Assembly (NCBI GenBank): GCA_038501785.1
Contig: JBAMJR010000051.1
Coordinates: forward strand, 2,868,001 to 2,932,000
Reading direction: 5' to 3'
Length of the DNA stretch: 64,000 nt
From: Myoxocephalus aenaeus
Taxonomy: Eukaryota; Chordata; Actinopteri; Perciformes; Cottidae
The position numbers and the translations under genes are program-made. Numbering within the stretch: the first letter of the stretch is position 1; each line of letters begins with the position of its first letter. Shown in pieces: positions 26,198 through 39,097 of the stretch. The notes under the pieces were generated by a model. That model searched no databases. It was not told the DNA's origin and worked only from the letters and a program-made list of their open reading frames with translations.

Positions 26198-26848
26198 GAG
26201 AAATGTAACTTTTTGCATATAATATTGTAATATCTAACAGTTCATCTCTCTCTTCAGCGAGGTTGTGTGTTTGCAGCTCCTTCCTGATCACAGACCCTCA
26301 GCCTCTGAGCAGACTTCTGTCCTTTGCTTCACCTCACTCGCCCGCTTTCCTCCCACATCGAGGGGCGAGACAATTCACAACATAATCCCCCGACTTCATT
26401 TTCACCGTGTCTTGGTGACGGTTGCATTGGAAAGTGAGCGGGTATATTCATTACCACAAGGGTAAGAACATCTCAAGAGTTTAGAGAGGCTGGGCTCACG
26501 GTGACAGGTAACAGAGATTCACTCGTCTCATAATGCAGACATGATTAAGAAAAAAAATAAAGCCTTTGCGGCATAGAGGAAAACATAATTGGAGTGAGTG
26601 AGAGGATGAGGTTTTAATCAGATTTGATCTGTGGAAGTGGATGACATAGGGGTCAAGAGAAGGGCTCGCCGAGTCGGATGGGTGCACAGACTCGTAAGCT
26701 CCATAACATATTATACAATCACCTCCTGGCACTTTTGACATTTCAGCGTGCCCTTTAAAACACTTTGTGTCTACAAACCCAGAGCTACGGGTCCGCCAAA
26801 ATATGTTCATGTTTTATGTGGAACACGTGTCATAGACTGACTGTGACT
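26198..26848. other. unique sequence, no gene seen
   Basis: About 650 bp. A 104-codon minus frame (26496-26810) shows no familiar motif. Confidence 0.5.
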
Positions 26849-27022
26849 GTGGAGGAGTTGGGTTGTCCATTAATCACAGAGTTGGTGGTTTGAGCCCCGG
26901 CTTCTCCTGTCGATGTGTCCTTGAGCGTGACGCTGCATCGCAAAGTGTTCCCGATAACAATGGAGCCGCCTTCAGTGAGTGAGAGGCTGAATTCTAAAGT
27001 GTTGAAAGCTTTGGATTAGTTT
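26849..27022 (+). mobile_element. tRNA-derived SINE
   Basis: The head has a B-box-like GGTTTGAGCCC at 26887-26897, followed by CCGGCTTCTCCTGTCGATG, TGTCCTTGAGCGTGACGCTG and a tail with GTGTTGAAAGCTTTGGAT. This order (tRNA-like head, GTGTCCTTGAGC body, AAAGC-TTTGGAT tail) matches a common teleost SINE. The copy is diverged (CpG sites mutated, A box weak), so it is likely old. The TTTGGAT tail resembles the SINE tail at 12.9 kb. Confidence 0.7.
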
Positions 27023-27424
27023 AAAACTTTTTTTTTTATTTATTTCATTTCAGTGAAATTGTGCTGAATTTCACCAAAACCCGGCTGAGAAGTGAATCAC
27101 TTCTGTCAGAGCTGTATAGTAGAGGACGTTTTTTTTACCGGGGCTGACTCACAAACTGCCTGTGATGACGTTGGTTTGGGTTTGATATATAAATCCATAT
27201 GACACACTGAGAATGGGAAGTTTTTTTTTTTTCTCTCCCTTAGCGTCATGCTTCTTTCATACCCACAAGTGAAATAAACCAAACACAGGAGACGCAGCAC
27301 ACTGTGTGCAGAGCGGGAATATAAATTATTAATATCGGCACTGTAAATCCCAGATGCTCACAGTTACTGTGTGCATACTTGTCAAACAACTATCTGTCAC
27401 TGCCGCTGCATCATCGGAAACATA

Positions 27425-27427
<3 letters not shown>

Positions 27428-27470
<43 letters not shown>
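27428..27470. repeat. (CA)n microsatellite
   Basis: A CA run of about 43 bp. Confidence 0.97.
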
Positions 27471-27471
<1 letters not shown>

Positions 27472-27540
27472 TGTCCCACATCTGTTGCATGATAATCATT
27501 TATGTGTGACTCCCTGTAAATTGTACTGTGAATTCCAGAT

Positions 27541-27543
<3 letters not shown>

Positions 27544-27588
<45 letters not shown>
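27544..27588. repeat. (GA)n microsatellite
   Basis: A GA run of about 45 bp, only about 75 bp from the CA array. Confidence 0.97.
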
Positions 27589-27589
<1 letters not shown>

Positions 27590-28872
27590 AATTTGTGATC
27601 TTTTAATTACATTTTCCTCTGTTATAAATTACTGCACCACTATCATTCAAACCTACACTTTAAAACCTCATGCTGTAATTTTGTGTAATTATGAAAATAC
27701 GTTTTATGTGCTCATTTTCAGGTTTAGGGAACGATTGGGGGGGGACCTTCGTCGCCATGGTTACAGTAAAAACCACATGGTCAAGGTTAGAAGACGGCAG
27801 CGTCAAACAGTCGTTCCTAGTTTCTTCCTTTCAGCAACAGAGTGAACTCGCCTTACACGACAGAAAGGACGATTTTTTCTCTGAGTGCAAACTCTGCGTA
27901 TTTCCTATTACTGCAAGGAAAGTCAATCCGGCAACTCTAAGTTTGTTTGCAGAAGGTTTTCTGCACTCGGTCGCCGTCAGCCCGCCTCAGCCACTCGGCA
28001 GAGACGTTGCCAAATCTTACAAAACAAACAGAGACCAACTGTTCATTGTGTAATGAGAAAGCTGGCGGAAATTAACTCCTTCTCTGTCCAACTTTATTCA
28101 TGAAGTTTTGCTTTTATAAATCCCTCGCTGAACCCCGCGGAAACATTAATAGTACGACTTTACTAATTACTGTCTACATCTTTTCTTTGTGCAAACTCAG
28201 CTCGGTTCACAGCTTTTTAAATATTGCAGCTTTGTGGACTGGAAGGATTTGAGGTCCACCGCGTACGTGCTTCCACCGTGTCTACAGAGTTCACACATTG
28301 GGGATGTTTCCCATCTGCTGCTCCTGCGGCGGCGTAGGTGTCCTCCTCTTCCCCAGCTGTAATGCTGTCTGACCTCTGGTTTGAGTCGTCTGCTCCCGCG
28401 TGACCTTGATTCGTCTTTTTTTTCTATCCCGGATGTAAACGCACTGCCGCTGCCACTGATTGATGAAATGTCTTCGTAAACTGTGACATGAACGCATGCT
28501 GGAAGAGAGGCTGAAGAAGCTCTTCTTGTGGTCTCCATTTATTGTGAAATGGGTGGTGAGTTTTGTAGATAAACTAAAGGATTAAGTGTCCCTGTATGGC
28601 TAAATGACCCATTGATTTATCTGTAACACCTTGTAAACAGGGCTGTTAAATGAAGAAGTACAAGAGGAAGTGCAAGTTTAACTGCATTAATAAACTACGG
28701 GACCTGGGCAGTGTCCGTGTCACCCTCCCTTCTTGCTTCTTGAGATTATCGTCTAGTTACTGTGATTATCCCACATTATTTATATTCTATTGTCTGCCCA
28801 CCCAAAAACACGTGCACTATTTCCATTGAGGTGTGTGTTGTGTTGTTTTAATTGATTAGTTTAATGATGACA

Positions 28873-28935
28873 TTTCAATTCAATTCAGTTTATTTTGTAT
28901 AGCCCAATATAACAAATTACAAATTTGCCTCAGAT
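28873..28935 (+). mobile_element. LINE-type 3'-end fragment
   Basis: TTCAATTCAATTCAGTTTAT then TTTGTATAGCCCAATATAAC and AAATTTGCCTCAG are a frequent teleost retroposon end. The copy at 23.3 kb (plus) continues the same family, and 40.5 kb holds it inverted. Strand is given as read, not as transcribed. Confidence 0.6.
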
Positions 28936-30279
28936 ATATATTTATATAATTTGCTTTCTTAACAGTGGCATCCTCGGAGCCAACATTTAAGGCCCAAACG
29001 AAAGCTTTTGACTTGTTTCTTTAGTTTGGTTCCACGCTGACTCGGGAAGGTGTGATTCAAACCGAGTGACTAAATAGTTTGCACTTGTATTTTAGTTTTG
29101 CAATCTGTTCATTATGTAACACTGCAGTCTATTGAGAAATAATAATTTTAAAAAAATGCTCACAATGGTAACATTCTTACGGCAGGCCAGTGCATCTGTC
29201 TGCTGTGTGTCATCCGGTCCACAAAGTACACACACTTATTTGACGAAAGCTCATTTTGAAAAGTGGAGATTCAAGGATTTTGATAAATCACCGTCACTGA
29301 CTGAACTGGATTAAAGTGGTTTATAATGACATTTTCTGAAAGAAAACATTTCTCACCTGTCTCTCTCTCTCTCCCTTTCACACGCAGACACATGCATTAT
29401 GTAGGTGCAATCTGTTTTGATGAAGCGGGCCTTTGTCAGCGTCGCTCCCTTGTTTGCACTTTTCTGGCACTCAGCTTGAGGTTTTACGTAATCTTTGGTG
29501 CCTTCGCCGCTGAACCGCGTTGTCACCGCGACAGCTGCCACAACAACCTGACTGACCGATGCCCGCAGGTGTTCGCCGTAAAGAGACTGAGATAGATGAG
29601 GACGGGTGATGAAGAGGGTGTTCGGGGGAACCTGCTGTCAAATGTGAAGAGAATGCGAGAGCAGAATAAAGAAGGAGGTGTGAGCGCCTCAGAGTAAAGA
29701 AACAAAAGATACACGTTTAGTCTTCAGCTCCTTCTGAGTCGCAGTGGCACAGGAGATCATCCGAGAATTATTTGGTTTAATCTCCCTCGACACAGGAACT
29801 CTATTTCCCAGTTACCTTACATGTCTTCAGATAGTGGGAGGAAACCCCACGACCACAGAATGGACCCGACTTAAACTCCGAGCCCGGAGCTGAAAGCCTG
29901 CTAATGAAAACCACTTCCGCTCCAGTTCATCTGACTAATGTCTCTGTTGCGCATATGAACCTCTCCTTGCAACCCCAGACCTGCAATCCAAGCTGCCCAC
30001 CTGCTCCTCTGGGTAGAGCCCGCCCACAAGACGCTCCCCAGTTCCTCCACAAGTCTTTATTAACTGGTGGAGTAACTGGAGTTGGCCGGTCTCCCTTGTT
30101 CCTGGAGCAGAAGCAAGCCAGCGTCCCATTGGTCCAGACCCACATTCAGAGATGGAGACGTGGACTTTACTTCTGCGTCGCTCCCCACAGCGCCCTGCTT
30201 CTTCCCACTGCATTCATCCACTCACAGTCCACCTCTCAGGAGGAAGTCGTGCGAGCTGGGTGGAGCTCACGGGGGCCTT
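28936..30279. other. unique sequence, no gene seen
   Basis: About 1.3 kb. The 129-codon plus frame at 29904-30293 overlaps equally long minus frames and shows no domain. Confidence 0.5.
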
Positions 30280-30620
30280 TGGCTTTAGATTAGAAAACTG
30301 TATTAATCCCCAGTGGGGAAACTCATTTGTCACCAAAAGTCATACAGAGAACAATAAATTCATACAGACAACAACAGGCAAAGTTCACAGTGTACAGCAG
30401 ACAAGAAACACATTACAAGGAACAAACAACAACAGAAAATGCCATATGAAACATGACACATTACCGACATCAGAAAGATGCTAAATCTAAAAACCACAAC
30501 TAAACGAACTGCTGCTGGAACAAAAGACCTTCTGAGTCGTTCAGTAGAACACTTTGGCATCCTGAGCGCTCACTGAATGAACTTCTGAGGTGATCAACCT
30601 TGCATGGGTGTGCACATCCA
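30280..30620 (-). mobile_element. L2-like LINE 3' end with RT-ORF C-terminal remnant
   Basis: Read on the minus strand, the sequence at about 30560-30490 encodes CSTERLRRSFVPAAVRLV. This resembles the C-terminal end of L2-like reverse-transcriptase ORFs (…R-FxxSFVPxAVxLLN). It is followed downstream by a 3' region ending in TTTCCCCACTGGGGATTAAT at 30325-30303, the same end motif as the LINE tails at 4.4 kb and 57.4 kb. The ORF is broken after the motif. The copy is 5'-truncated and old. Confidence 0.6.
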
Positions 30621-31376
30621 TCCTTCGCTCCATGTGTCTCAAGACTGTTAAGGTCTCTTGTCTGCTTCCTCCAAACCTCCGCTCATTAAAGGTCTATTAG
30701 CACGGCTCCTGTGCGCTCCATCAGAAGTGCTTGTCAGATGGTGCCCCCGCACATTTACGAAGTTGGATTTTGGGGGTTCACTTTCTGAAACTGACAACCA
30801 CGCCCACTTCCTGCCGTGATTGGTCAGCTGTGCTGCAGTAAGAAAGGAGCCGGGGTTTTAACCTTTTCATCCCTGACATCTATTTGTGTCCAACTGTAAC
30901 TGCAGCTGTTCATTGTCCTTCACTTCCATCTCCTCATTGTGCCTTCATTTGTCTTTCCCTTTTCTCTTTTCCCTCTCAGCAGATAATTAACAATTCACTA
31001 GCCTGTTGTAAATATCTTCATTCTTTGGTGAGACTCAAAGAAGATAAGTAATGAAAACACATTACATCACTAGCCTTTACTGCAACAACTCAGGTGCATG
31101 ATCTATTTATCATGTGTCTAAAAGAAACTTCAATGTATTTGCAGGCGTAGTTTGCTTTATCACGGCTGCTGAGGATTCTGTCATTTAAACTCTGGTGCAG
31201 ACTGAAGTGCACTGGCAAAGATCCACTTCGATGTGATGAATGTGTGGCATTTCCAGAGATATAGCTATTTCTTTAACAGCAGTGTATCTTGCTGTCACTC
31301 ACCAGAATAATGTCCAGTGACGTGTGTTAAGCTCCTGGTTTGTTTCTAATAAGTTAGTGTACACACACAGTAGGCG
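30621..31376. other. unique sequence, no gene seen
   Basis: About 750 bp, nothing recognised. Confidence 0.5.
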
Positions 31377-31864
31377 ACTGTTGTCGGGGAAAAATGAATT
31401 CTATGCATTATGTATGGTATGTTTTCCAGATGTGTCACTAAACACACTAAATTCCAGGTGGGTTCTAAACCTCCATTAATTACATTCCGTCACACAAGTC
31501 TAAACATGTCTGATCATGTCTACACCAGAGAGGGCCGGTGGGACAGAGGGGGTTATATAAACACGTGTTGAATTACACATAGACCCTTCTCCACCTCTAG
31601 ATGACATGTATGTCACTACACATCTGGAACACAGCACAGGGCGCAGGAGAAGGGGGGTTGCTGAGAGTATATTAAAGCTTCAGCTTGCTGTTAGACTTCT
31701 ACCTCCTCACTGTAGGTGGTTGGAACCTTCTGAACCATTCAGCTGAATGTTACCTGATTCCTGTCTGTTCTACGGCTCATGTGTGATTGACTTGTAACCT
31801 CGTTATATTCTTATATCTTATCTCGTAATAAATTGTTCAAAGACTAACTTGCTCAAGGTACTGT
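31377..31864 (+). mobile_element. possible solo LTR
   Basis: Candidate LTR 31382-31859 (478 bp) begins TGTCGGGGAAAA and is flanked by the 5-bp direct repeat ACTGT (31377-31381 and 31860-31864). It contains a TATA-like GTTATATAAAC near 31551-31561 and AATAAA at 31828-31833, in the order expected of an LTR promoter and poly(A) signal. Against this, the right end reads AAGGT and not the usual CA. No internal retroviral sequence is attached. Confidence 0.4.
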
Positions 31865-32704
31865 TGATTTCTCACAAGGAAACAATTAGTTTCCACCACA
31901 ACTGTAAACACCACATTGCCTCTGCTGTGTGCCAACAATCCACCGAATACTTGGAGAAACTTTTGTTTATCACTGCAGCTCATGCCACAACATGGAGCAT
32001 CTTATTTACTGAACACGCTGCCTCTTTCTGTTCAGTACCGTCCACTGCCACTAACGCCACTGTAACTAATCACCTGCAAAGTGGCCGCGCTCCAGGAGCA
32101 GAGATCTCCAGTAACTCCTCTGGCATCCCATACTAGGAGCATGTTCAGCTGGAGCGCCCAGGGAGGCTGGTGCAGTCAGGCGTGGTGGGGAATTGGAATG
32201 AAGGGATTATGAAGGCCTCTTAGCATTTGCCCTACACAAAGACACACATTTAAAAGGAGCCTCTGCAAACCAAATTAGGCTGCCAAGTAGTGTTCTCTCT
32301 CTTTCCGGGCCTTCCCTCTCTAGAGTCTTTGATGGTCTGCGTCTCTGAGGGCTCCGCCATCATCAGGGAGAGATGAGAGGATCGAGGGGTTTAGGCCCTC
32401 TCCGTAACATAAGAGGGTAAGAGCCCATTCAGACTGAGACAGAGGAAGACATGACCTCTGGCAGATTAAAGTTGAAGGTCATCATGAGTGCATTTCCAGC
32501 AGCAAAACAAACTGCTTTGAAATGACTAAGATGTTTATATCGCGTGAGACTGTCTCTGAATTACAAAAAGCAGCAACGGATTCAAAATATCTGTAAAGCT
32601 TTACATTCAGCATGACTCACCATATGCACAGAAAGGTTGTGCACATAGGTTTCAGGTTGTTGTGAAAATGTGTGTAATTCTCCTTGAGTATGTTGAGATA
32701 TAAT

Positions 32705-32798
<94 letters not shown>

Positions 32799-34257
32799 TG
32801 TGTGTTCTCTCTCTAAGTGTGTTTGCATGCTCATTTACATGTGTCATTTTGCTATAAACTCTTAAAGATTATAGAGAATCTATTAGCAGCTGTAGGGGGT
32901 CTACAAATACACGCATAATGAGCATGACACACGCACACGCACACACACACGCACAGAGCACTGGTTGAGACTAAGCAGAGATAAACCAGTGGATTAAAAC
33001 CTCACCAAAATGTATGATGTAGGGGACAGACAGTTATGTAACTGAGAAATGCTGACCAAGAAGAGCAGCTTTCTGGGTGTGTTCATGAGTGAGTGAGCCT
33101 GTTTTTAATATATATCTCTGCAGTTTTGAGATGGTGCCACACATATTGGTTTTCTCATCAAGGTGATTATGTAAAAACAAACCTGACCTTAGGAGAAAAG
33201 TTATTCTGCGCTCCCTTAAGAGAACACAAGCAGAACTAAACTGTAGGTTATATTTGGATGTACCTTTGCTTTTATGTACAGCTGCATGCGCATACAAATT
33301 TAATCAGCCAGCTATGCTCTCTTCTTTGCTGCCTGAATGCGCTGACTCCTTTACAGCAGTGCCATCCTCTGCATTAGGATGTGCAGGAGGAACTCCCCCT
33401 ACAGGAGGACTGTTGAAACAACAGCACTTCTCCTCGCTACTGCAGCTGCTTTGAGGCGCTGCTTGTAGTTAGTCGTTTGCAGGTTATCCTCCATCGTGGT
33501 ATGACCCTGACTTCTATCTCCTCTCAGTTTGAAGGTATTTGACTTGGTGGGAAAGAAGGCAAAGTGTCTCTCCATGAGGAGGAGAGTGAAGGAAGTGACT
33601 CGAGAATGAGATGGAGAGGCAGAAGAAGGTGGAGGGAAAGGATGAAGTAGAGAAGAAGTGAGTCATGATGAAGATTTCTTTGCAATCTAGAGTGGGTGTG
33701 CATGACTTAAACGTTATAAAATAAAAACATTGAGCATGAATTAATAATATGTAGATGTGGTAATGTAAATTAGATGTAAATATTTGATTTTAAGTGCTAC
33801 CAGACCGCTATGTATCACCTTTCCCCTGGCCGTCTCCTTCCTCCTGACCCTGTTGGGGGAGGCAGTCACGCAGCAGATTGTTTCAGAGCGGATACGTGAG
33901 CCGGGGTCTCCTCCTCCAGCTCTCCACTCGAGTCAAAGGGAATTCCTGAGCGGCGCTCAACCTCGCCTCTGCCATCTCGTCTCCCACGCCGCCTCTCTGC
34001 CTCCCAGCTGTTCTGTTTTTTTTATAGAGTCTCAGATTTATTTTTTGTTTTTCAAATATGCAGAAGAGTAAACGCTTTTTGTTGTTCAAAGTGAATCTAG
34101 AGTATTTGTTAAATGGCATCATGTCTGGATTATCCAGCAATATCAGATCCTTCAAATCTGCTGGGTCGAGGTTTTCCAACAATGTGTGAGGAAAGTTTTT
34201 AAAAGTACAACTACTGCCTCCACTTAAGCACTCACATCAAACGATATTCATCATTCT
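31865..34257. other. unique sequence with one long GT array
   Basis: No gene recognised in about 2.4 kb. Frames of up to 99 codons lack motifs. Confidence 0.5.
32705..32805. repeat. (GT)n microsatellite
   Basis: About 100 bp of GT with one GCGC interruption near its right end. Confidence 0.98.
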
Positions 34258-34440
34258 TAAAGGAACAGTTTGGGGAAATACAATTTTGCTCTCCTGGAAA
34301 GGGTAATATGGAAAGATCGATACAACTCTCATGGCATATAACTCTGGACCTGCTCTGGACAGAGCCAGGCTATTTTTTTTTTTTTTACCTGTTTCTCGCC
34401 GTTATGCTCAGCTAAGCTCACCAGCTGCTACCTAGCAACC
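34258..34440 (+). repeat. interspersed repeat, 'GGAACAGTTTGG' family, copy 1
   Basis: AAAGGAACAGTTTGGGGAAA, GAAAGATCGATACAACTCTC, and GACAGAGCCAGGCTA match a widespread teleost repeat that I recognise by its (A/G)ACAGTTTG-GGAAAT head and GATACCACTCTCA core. Its class is not known to me. Two more copies lie at 43.2 kb (minus) and 54.3 kb (plus). Confidence 0.6.
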
Positions 34441-35394
34441 TGTCCACATATTTACAGCACAAGCATGATTGAGGTATCGATCGTCTCCTCTAACTCTCTG
34501 TAAGAAAGTAATTTCCCAAAAGGTCAAACATAATAGGGCCTATTTAAACATATTGCAACGAACCTTGGTAAGGAGGGCTACGAGACGTCATCTTGCCTGT
34601 TTTTGTTTATTAGTGGAGCGTCCGTACACAGGCATGTGGGCCGTAGCCAACACCGCTAAACGTTCTCTTAACGGGCTTGACTATCCACTCCCCGGTCCAA
34701 GACCAACTCTCCACAGGCTAGCAGGACAACAACAAAACATCCCATCTCACTCTCTGCCAACCAGTTACCCTCACTTGTCCCGCCCACAGGTAGCTAGAAT
34801 GATCGACAGGTTTAACAGCTTCACAGGTCATGAGACCTTCACTGACATCCTGAACTCAGTAAATACAATAATCATTACCTATATTATCTAGAACAACGCC
34901 TTCCTGTAAACACTAAAACACTTCCAACGTAACAGGTTAACATTGCATGTCACTCAGTCCGTCACAATATGCATCTCGTGCTCTCCTTTAGCCGGATTAT
35001 TCCCAACAAGTCGAGACATGTCATGGTTACCATTGTCCGGACAGAGGCAATAGCAGAGCTGATGCGTTTTGTGTACTCACTTTGTTGGTTTAGTTATTTG
35101 GAATAATCAACAAGTCTCTCTCAGGAGTTTGAGGTCCATCTGGAACAACAGGAAAACTTCAATCAGGGGGGTTTAGGCCTGAGCAGGGTATAGACTAGAC
35201 CATGCATGAGCCAGTTATTAGTCTGAACCATATGGACGTCTCTGACCGACTTTTGGCTCTTCTGCCGACGTCTGCTGGGCAAAGTATTCTCAAGATGCTA
35301 AACGTACTGGCCCGGCTTTGAACAGGACAAATAGGAACCACACTATCTGACAGACAACATTACTGGTTAGGTCACGTGTTGTTTTACCTTTTAC
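34441..35394. other. unique sequence, no gene seen
   Basis: A 140-codon plus frame (34469-34891) has no domain, no splice signals that stand out and A/T-ending codons. I read it as chance. Confidence 0.5.
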
Positions 35395-35520
35395 GGTACG
35401 CGATATCTCAGGAACACCTTGGAGGGAATTTCTTCAAACTTGGCACAAACATGTATATTCTTACGATGACAATTTCACACAAATGTCTTCTAAGATAAAA
35501 TGATGAAGTGATGACATTTC
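35395..35520 (+). repeat. interspersed repeat, 'ATCTCAGGAAC' family
   Basis: GATATCTCAGGAACACCTTG, GAGGGAATTTCTTCAAACTT and GGCACAAACATGTA match a common teleost interspersed repeat (ATATCTCAGGAACGCCTTGA… CAAATTTGGCACAAACGT). It is a fragment; the ends are approximate. Confidence 0.65.
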
Positions 35521-36816
35521 TGACAGACATTGATGTTGTGGCAGGTATACAACGGCCAGCCCATCATTCTTGTTTTTATTTTCCAGAACAATGTCTATCT
35601 TTTTTGCCGCCACACCGACGCGTCAGTCCAACCTCTTCCCGCTCCTCTCCCTGCACGTTAGTCCGTGCGCTCCCACCTGCTCCCGTAATCCACTGCACTT
35701 TCAGTCTGCTCTCCTTGTCCTAATTTCAGACAATCCTCTGCTAGCCTCGACTAACGAGGTGAATTTTAATCATCCATTATCATTACTTTGCCATGGCAGA
35801 TTTCCAATTCAAAGGTCACTTTTTTCCCCCACATATTGACGTCAGAGTTATTTATATCATGACATATTTTGTGATGTTACTATTTAAACCTTGAGCAGTC
35901 TTAAAATGTCCTTTTTTGAACATGTATAATAGTAATACTGTTTATTATAGTCACACCGCTCAGCAGAAAGTCTCAATGATAAATATTTTCATCTGCCACG
36001 GCTCGGATTCATATTCCTCTCTGTATAGATTATCTTGGGGTTCCTCTGCCTCCAGGGATTCCTTCAGCTCAGGCAAATTATCAGTCAAGTGATGACGCTC
36101 ATAAAACCCTGACAGGTAGCGTGTGCTCTGCTGAGATGATATTGATCCACCAGCCATTCACATGAAGGCGTGCAAGAGAGTGAACGTTTTAATATACCGC
36201 TCGCTCCGTGTGCTTCTCGATAACGGCAAAACTCACACAGGAGCTCCATCAGGGCTCACTTCAGTTTACTTCTCTATTCTCACCTGTGTGCTGCAATGAA
36301 ACATATAAATGTTCAATGTCAATTCAACCAATGATTACTGACACCACAGATTCCTTCATGGATATCTACATGCATGTGAATACACACGGCATCAAGAGGC
36401 TTTGGGCGACATTCTTGGCTTTGGACGAGGTCGCTGGGATCCATCAGGATACATAGATCATGTGACAGCCTGGTGACCATCAGGGACTCTGCCATAATGT
36501 TTATACCATTGTGATCAATGTTGCAAATTAACGAGCAGGGCTGCTCTATGAGGCAATTTTAGATTTTAATGGGTTTCTTCTGTAAATATGAGAAAATGAA
36601 TTGTCAAGTATAACTTGCATTGGTAGACAGAAAACACACATTTATGTCTTGCTATTATTAAATTAAGTAGCGTATTCAGTCGCTGCCAGATTACTTTTCT
36701 CACCCGGGTGAAAGTACAGAATTAAAAGAATGAATGTAACTCACACATTTTCTTCCTTGATGAATAGAAATTCATTTTTTTAGTCATAAAAAAATAGAAC
36801 GAGTAGTTCGTAGTTC
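35521..36816. other. unique sequence, no gene seen
   Basis: About 1.3 kb, nothing recognised. Confidence 0.5.
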
Positions 36817-37083
36817 ACCGTAAAAGTCGGGTTACAAGCCGCTCCTACGGCCGGTCAGTTTCCCCGCTGTAGCAAGCTAGGAGCAGCGCTGCTGCTGCCC
36901 GCGTCCCCTCTGCCCAAGTCGGGTGTCGAGCCTGGTGCCGCTACCTTCGGTGGTTTTCGGGGAGCTAGCGGAAGTTAGCGGGGAAGTAACGGAACGCTAG
37001 CAGGAGCCCCAGCTGGCTACAGCGGGGAGCTAACGGGGACACTGACCGAAGGTAGTAGCGGCTCGTAACCCGACTTTTACGGT
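36817..37083. mobile_element. GC-rich MITE with long inverted repeats
   Basis: The left end ACCGTAAAAGTCGGGTTACA and the complement of the right end ACCGTAAAAGTCGGGTTACG match, and the pairing extends through AGCCGCT-CTAC. Further in, CGGTCAGT-TCCCCG pairs with the right half around an indel. The total is 267 bp. The interior is much richer in G and C than the flanks. I could not find a clear target duplication, so the superfamily is open. Confidence 0.8.
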
Positions 37084-37893
37084 ACTTCTCTTTTATTATT
37101 TATTTTTTTAGGTTGTTTTTTCTTCGTTTTAGTTCTTCATTTGGATTTGGGTGCAACATTCAAATGGTAAATGTATTGTTGCAGTAGCTGGTAAATCCCG
37201 TACGAAACTAAGTTAAAATGTATACAAATATAACATATGATGCAGATTACTGTAGTAAATTACTAACAATTATATTTACTGTATAGTCGTGATTTCCTTA
37301 CTACAGAATAACATTTACGTGTTTTTATAAATGAATCGCTTCCTTACAATTGTCTTCATCGTGGAGTTCAACAGTGTTGTCAAGTTCCTACGTATTTTTC
37401 GGTCAACTCTTGGTCCAACTTGCAATGACCTGGTACATGTGATCCCAAAGGACGCACGGGACAACTCGTTTCCAACACAGCTCAATCTTTATTGTTTTTC
37501 TTATTTCTCAATTGTTGGCTGGTTGGTCCATCTAGGTTGAAAACCTTCGAACACAAAAAGCAAAAAGTTATACAACCAAAATGTAAATAAACTTTAAACA
37601 ATTCTCGCCAACAAATGAATAAATAAAAGCTACAGTACCAGTGGGCTTCTTTGGCTGTACCATCGGTTGACTCCTTCCCTCTCTCTCTCTGCCTCAGCTG
37701 AAATGTTTGCTGTCAGAGCTTCCCTTTGCAGGTGTTTCCAATTAAGTGATCAGCAGCCTGCACTGGCCTACTGGCGGTGCATTCTGGGACTTGCAGTTTT
37801 TTCTCTCTTTTTCCTTTTCTTTTCTTTCTCTTCTGACAAAGTAACGTAATTCGATTAAATCATAATAATTAACTCAACAAGTGTTAATATCTG

Positions 37894-37943
<50 letters not shown>

Positions 37944-39097
37944 CGCGCACTCGAGCTAGAGCTGTTCTCTGTAAGCACCAAAATGCTGAAAAAGAATGAC
38001 ACATTTGCAGTCCTTGAAAAGCTGAGGTTAAGCTGTGAGGTCTTTTTAAAGAGCGGTTTGGTTCTTTCTCTAATTCTGTGAGGACCTTCACAAGGCCGCC
38101 TGCCTATTCACAAACGAAGAGCCCCCACGTATTAAAACATCACAGCCCGCTCCGTGCTATGTTGACCTGTGCAGAGATCCATGAGTTGCTGTATTTCCTT
38201 GCTGTCGATACGTGCCTTGAATGCATTAAGTAGGTGAGAGTGCGAGAGAGCGAGAGAGAGATGAATAAATAAATAAGTGATCTTGGTTGGAGGAAAAACC
38301 GACCGGACCGGTTTTCATTCCATGTTCCTTTTTAAATCTTTGGTCAGTGAGAATCGGATACATTTTTAATAGCATAAGGTTTGCCTTTCCGTCTCCGCCC
38401 ATACACCACCTCTTTCCTCCGAGTGCCCCCGCCTCTTGTATGTATTTTTGAAAATCGGCCTTCATTGCTACGGACTGCTTCAATAATTCACATGAAAAGT
38501 TTTAAAGAGCAGTAGTTGATCTTTCAGCCTGCGAGGAGCCAAAGAAATAGTACAAGTTATCCATGTTTTCTCTTCTGATGTTTCCTCACATCACAACAGT
38601 GTCAGGAAGCATAAACCTGACTGTGAAAAGGCAAACAGCCACGGCGTGCCGTGAGCACATACACGCACATATTGATTCTGCAAAAGGGCCGGTGAGGCAA
38701 AAATGATTTATTATCTTTACAGTGGAAATGAATCTGTTCGGGAACAAGGCTGTTATGGCAGAAAGTGCTGGGGAGGTCCTAGAGACAGGGAGAGTTTGTG
38801 GCTATATTTGACCCATCTTTCTAGCGAAACTTGTCAGAAGAGGCTGTATGAATATTCGTATCCCTCCGTCTCTCAGCGGCTGTGATCCAAGATCTGCACA
38901 CACTTCGGTGCTGAAGACGGGAGCCTGTTATTGTGTAAGAGTGCTGTGTCGAGCTATGAATACATGAGTGTGTTCAAGCATTCTTACACATAAGAGTTAT
39001 CTCTGAGCCACACATCCAACAGGACCCTTTTGTAAAGTTCTGCCACCTGTTTCAGTGCTGAGCTACTGCTCATTAAAACAAAACAGCATCATGGTGC
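37084..39097. other. unique sequence with one GT array
   Basis: No gene recognised in about 2 kb. Confidence 0.5.
37896..37941. repeat. (GT)n microsatellite
   Basis: A GT run of about 46 bp. Confidence 0.97.

Larger units (their letters stand above)
27023..28872. other. unique sequence with CA and GA arrays
   Basis: No gene recognised. Overlapping plus and minus frames of about 110-120 codons at 27691-28538 have no known domain. Confidence 0.5.

Noticed and set aside
26849..27022. Possible tRNA gene because of a B-box-like GGTTTGAGCCC
   Set aside because: No cloverleaf could be drawn and the downstream body and tail are those of a SINE.
29904..30293. 129-codon plus-strand frame and overlapping minus frames
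   Set aside because: GC-richer DNA with few stops on both strands; no protein motif.
34469..34891. 140-codon plus-strand frame
   Set aside because: No domain, no splice context and codon use like the surrounding A/T-rich DNA; consistent with chance.
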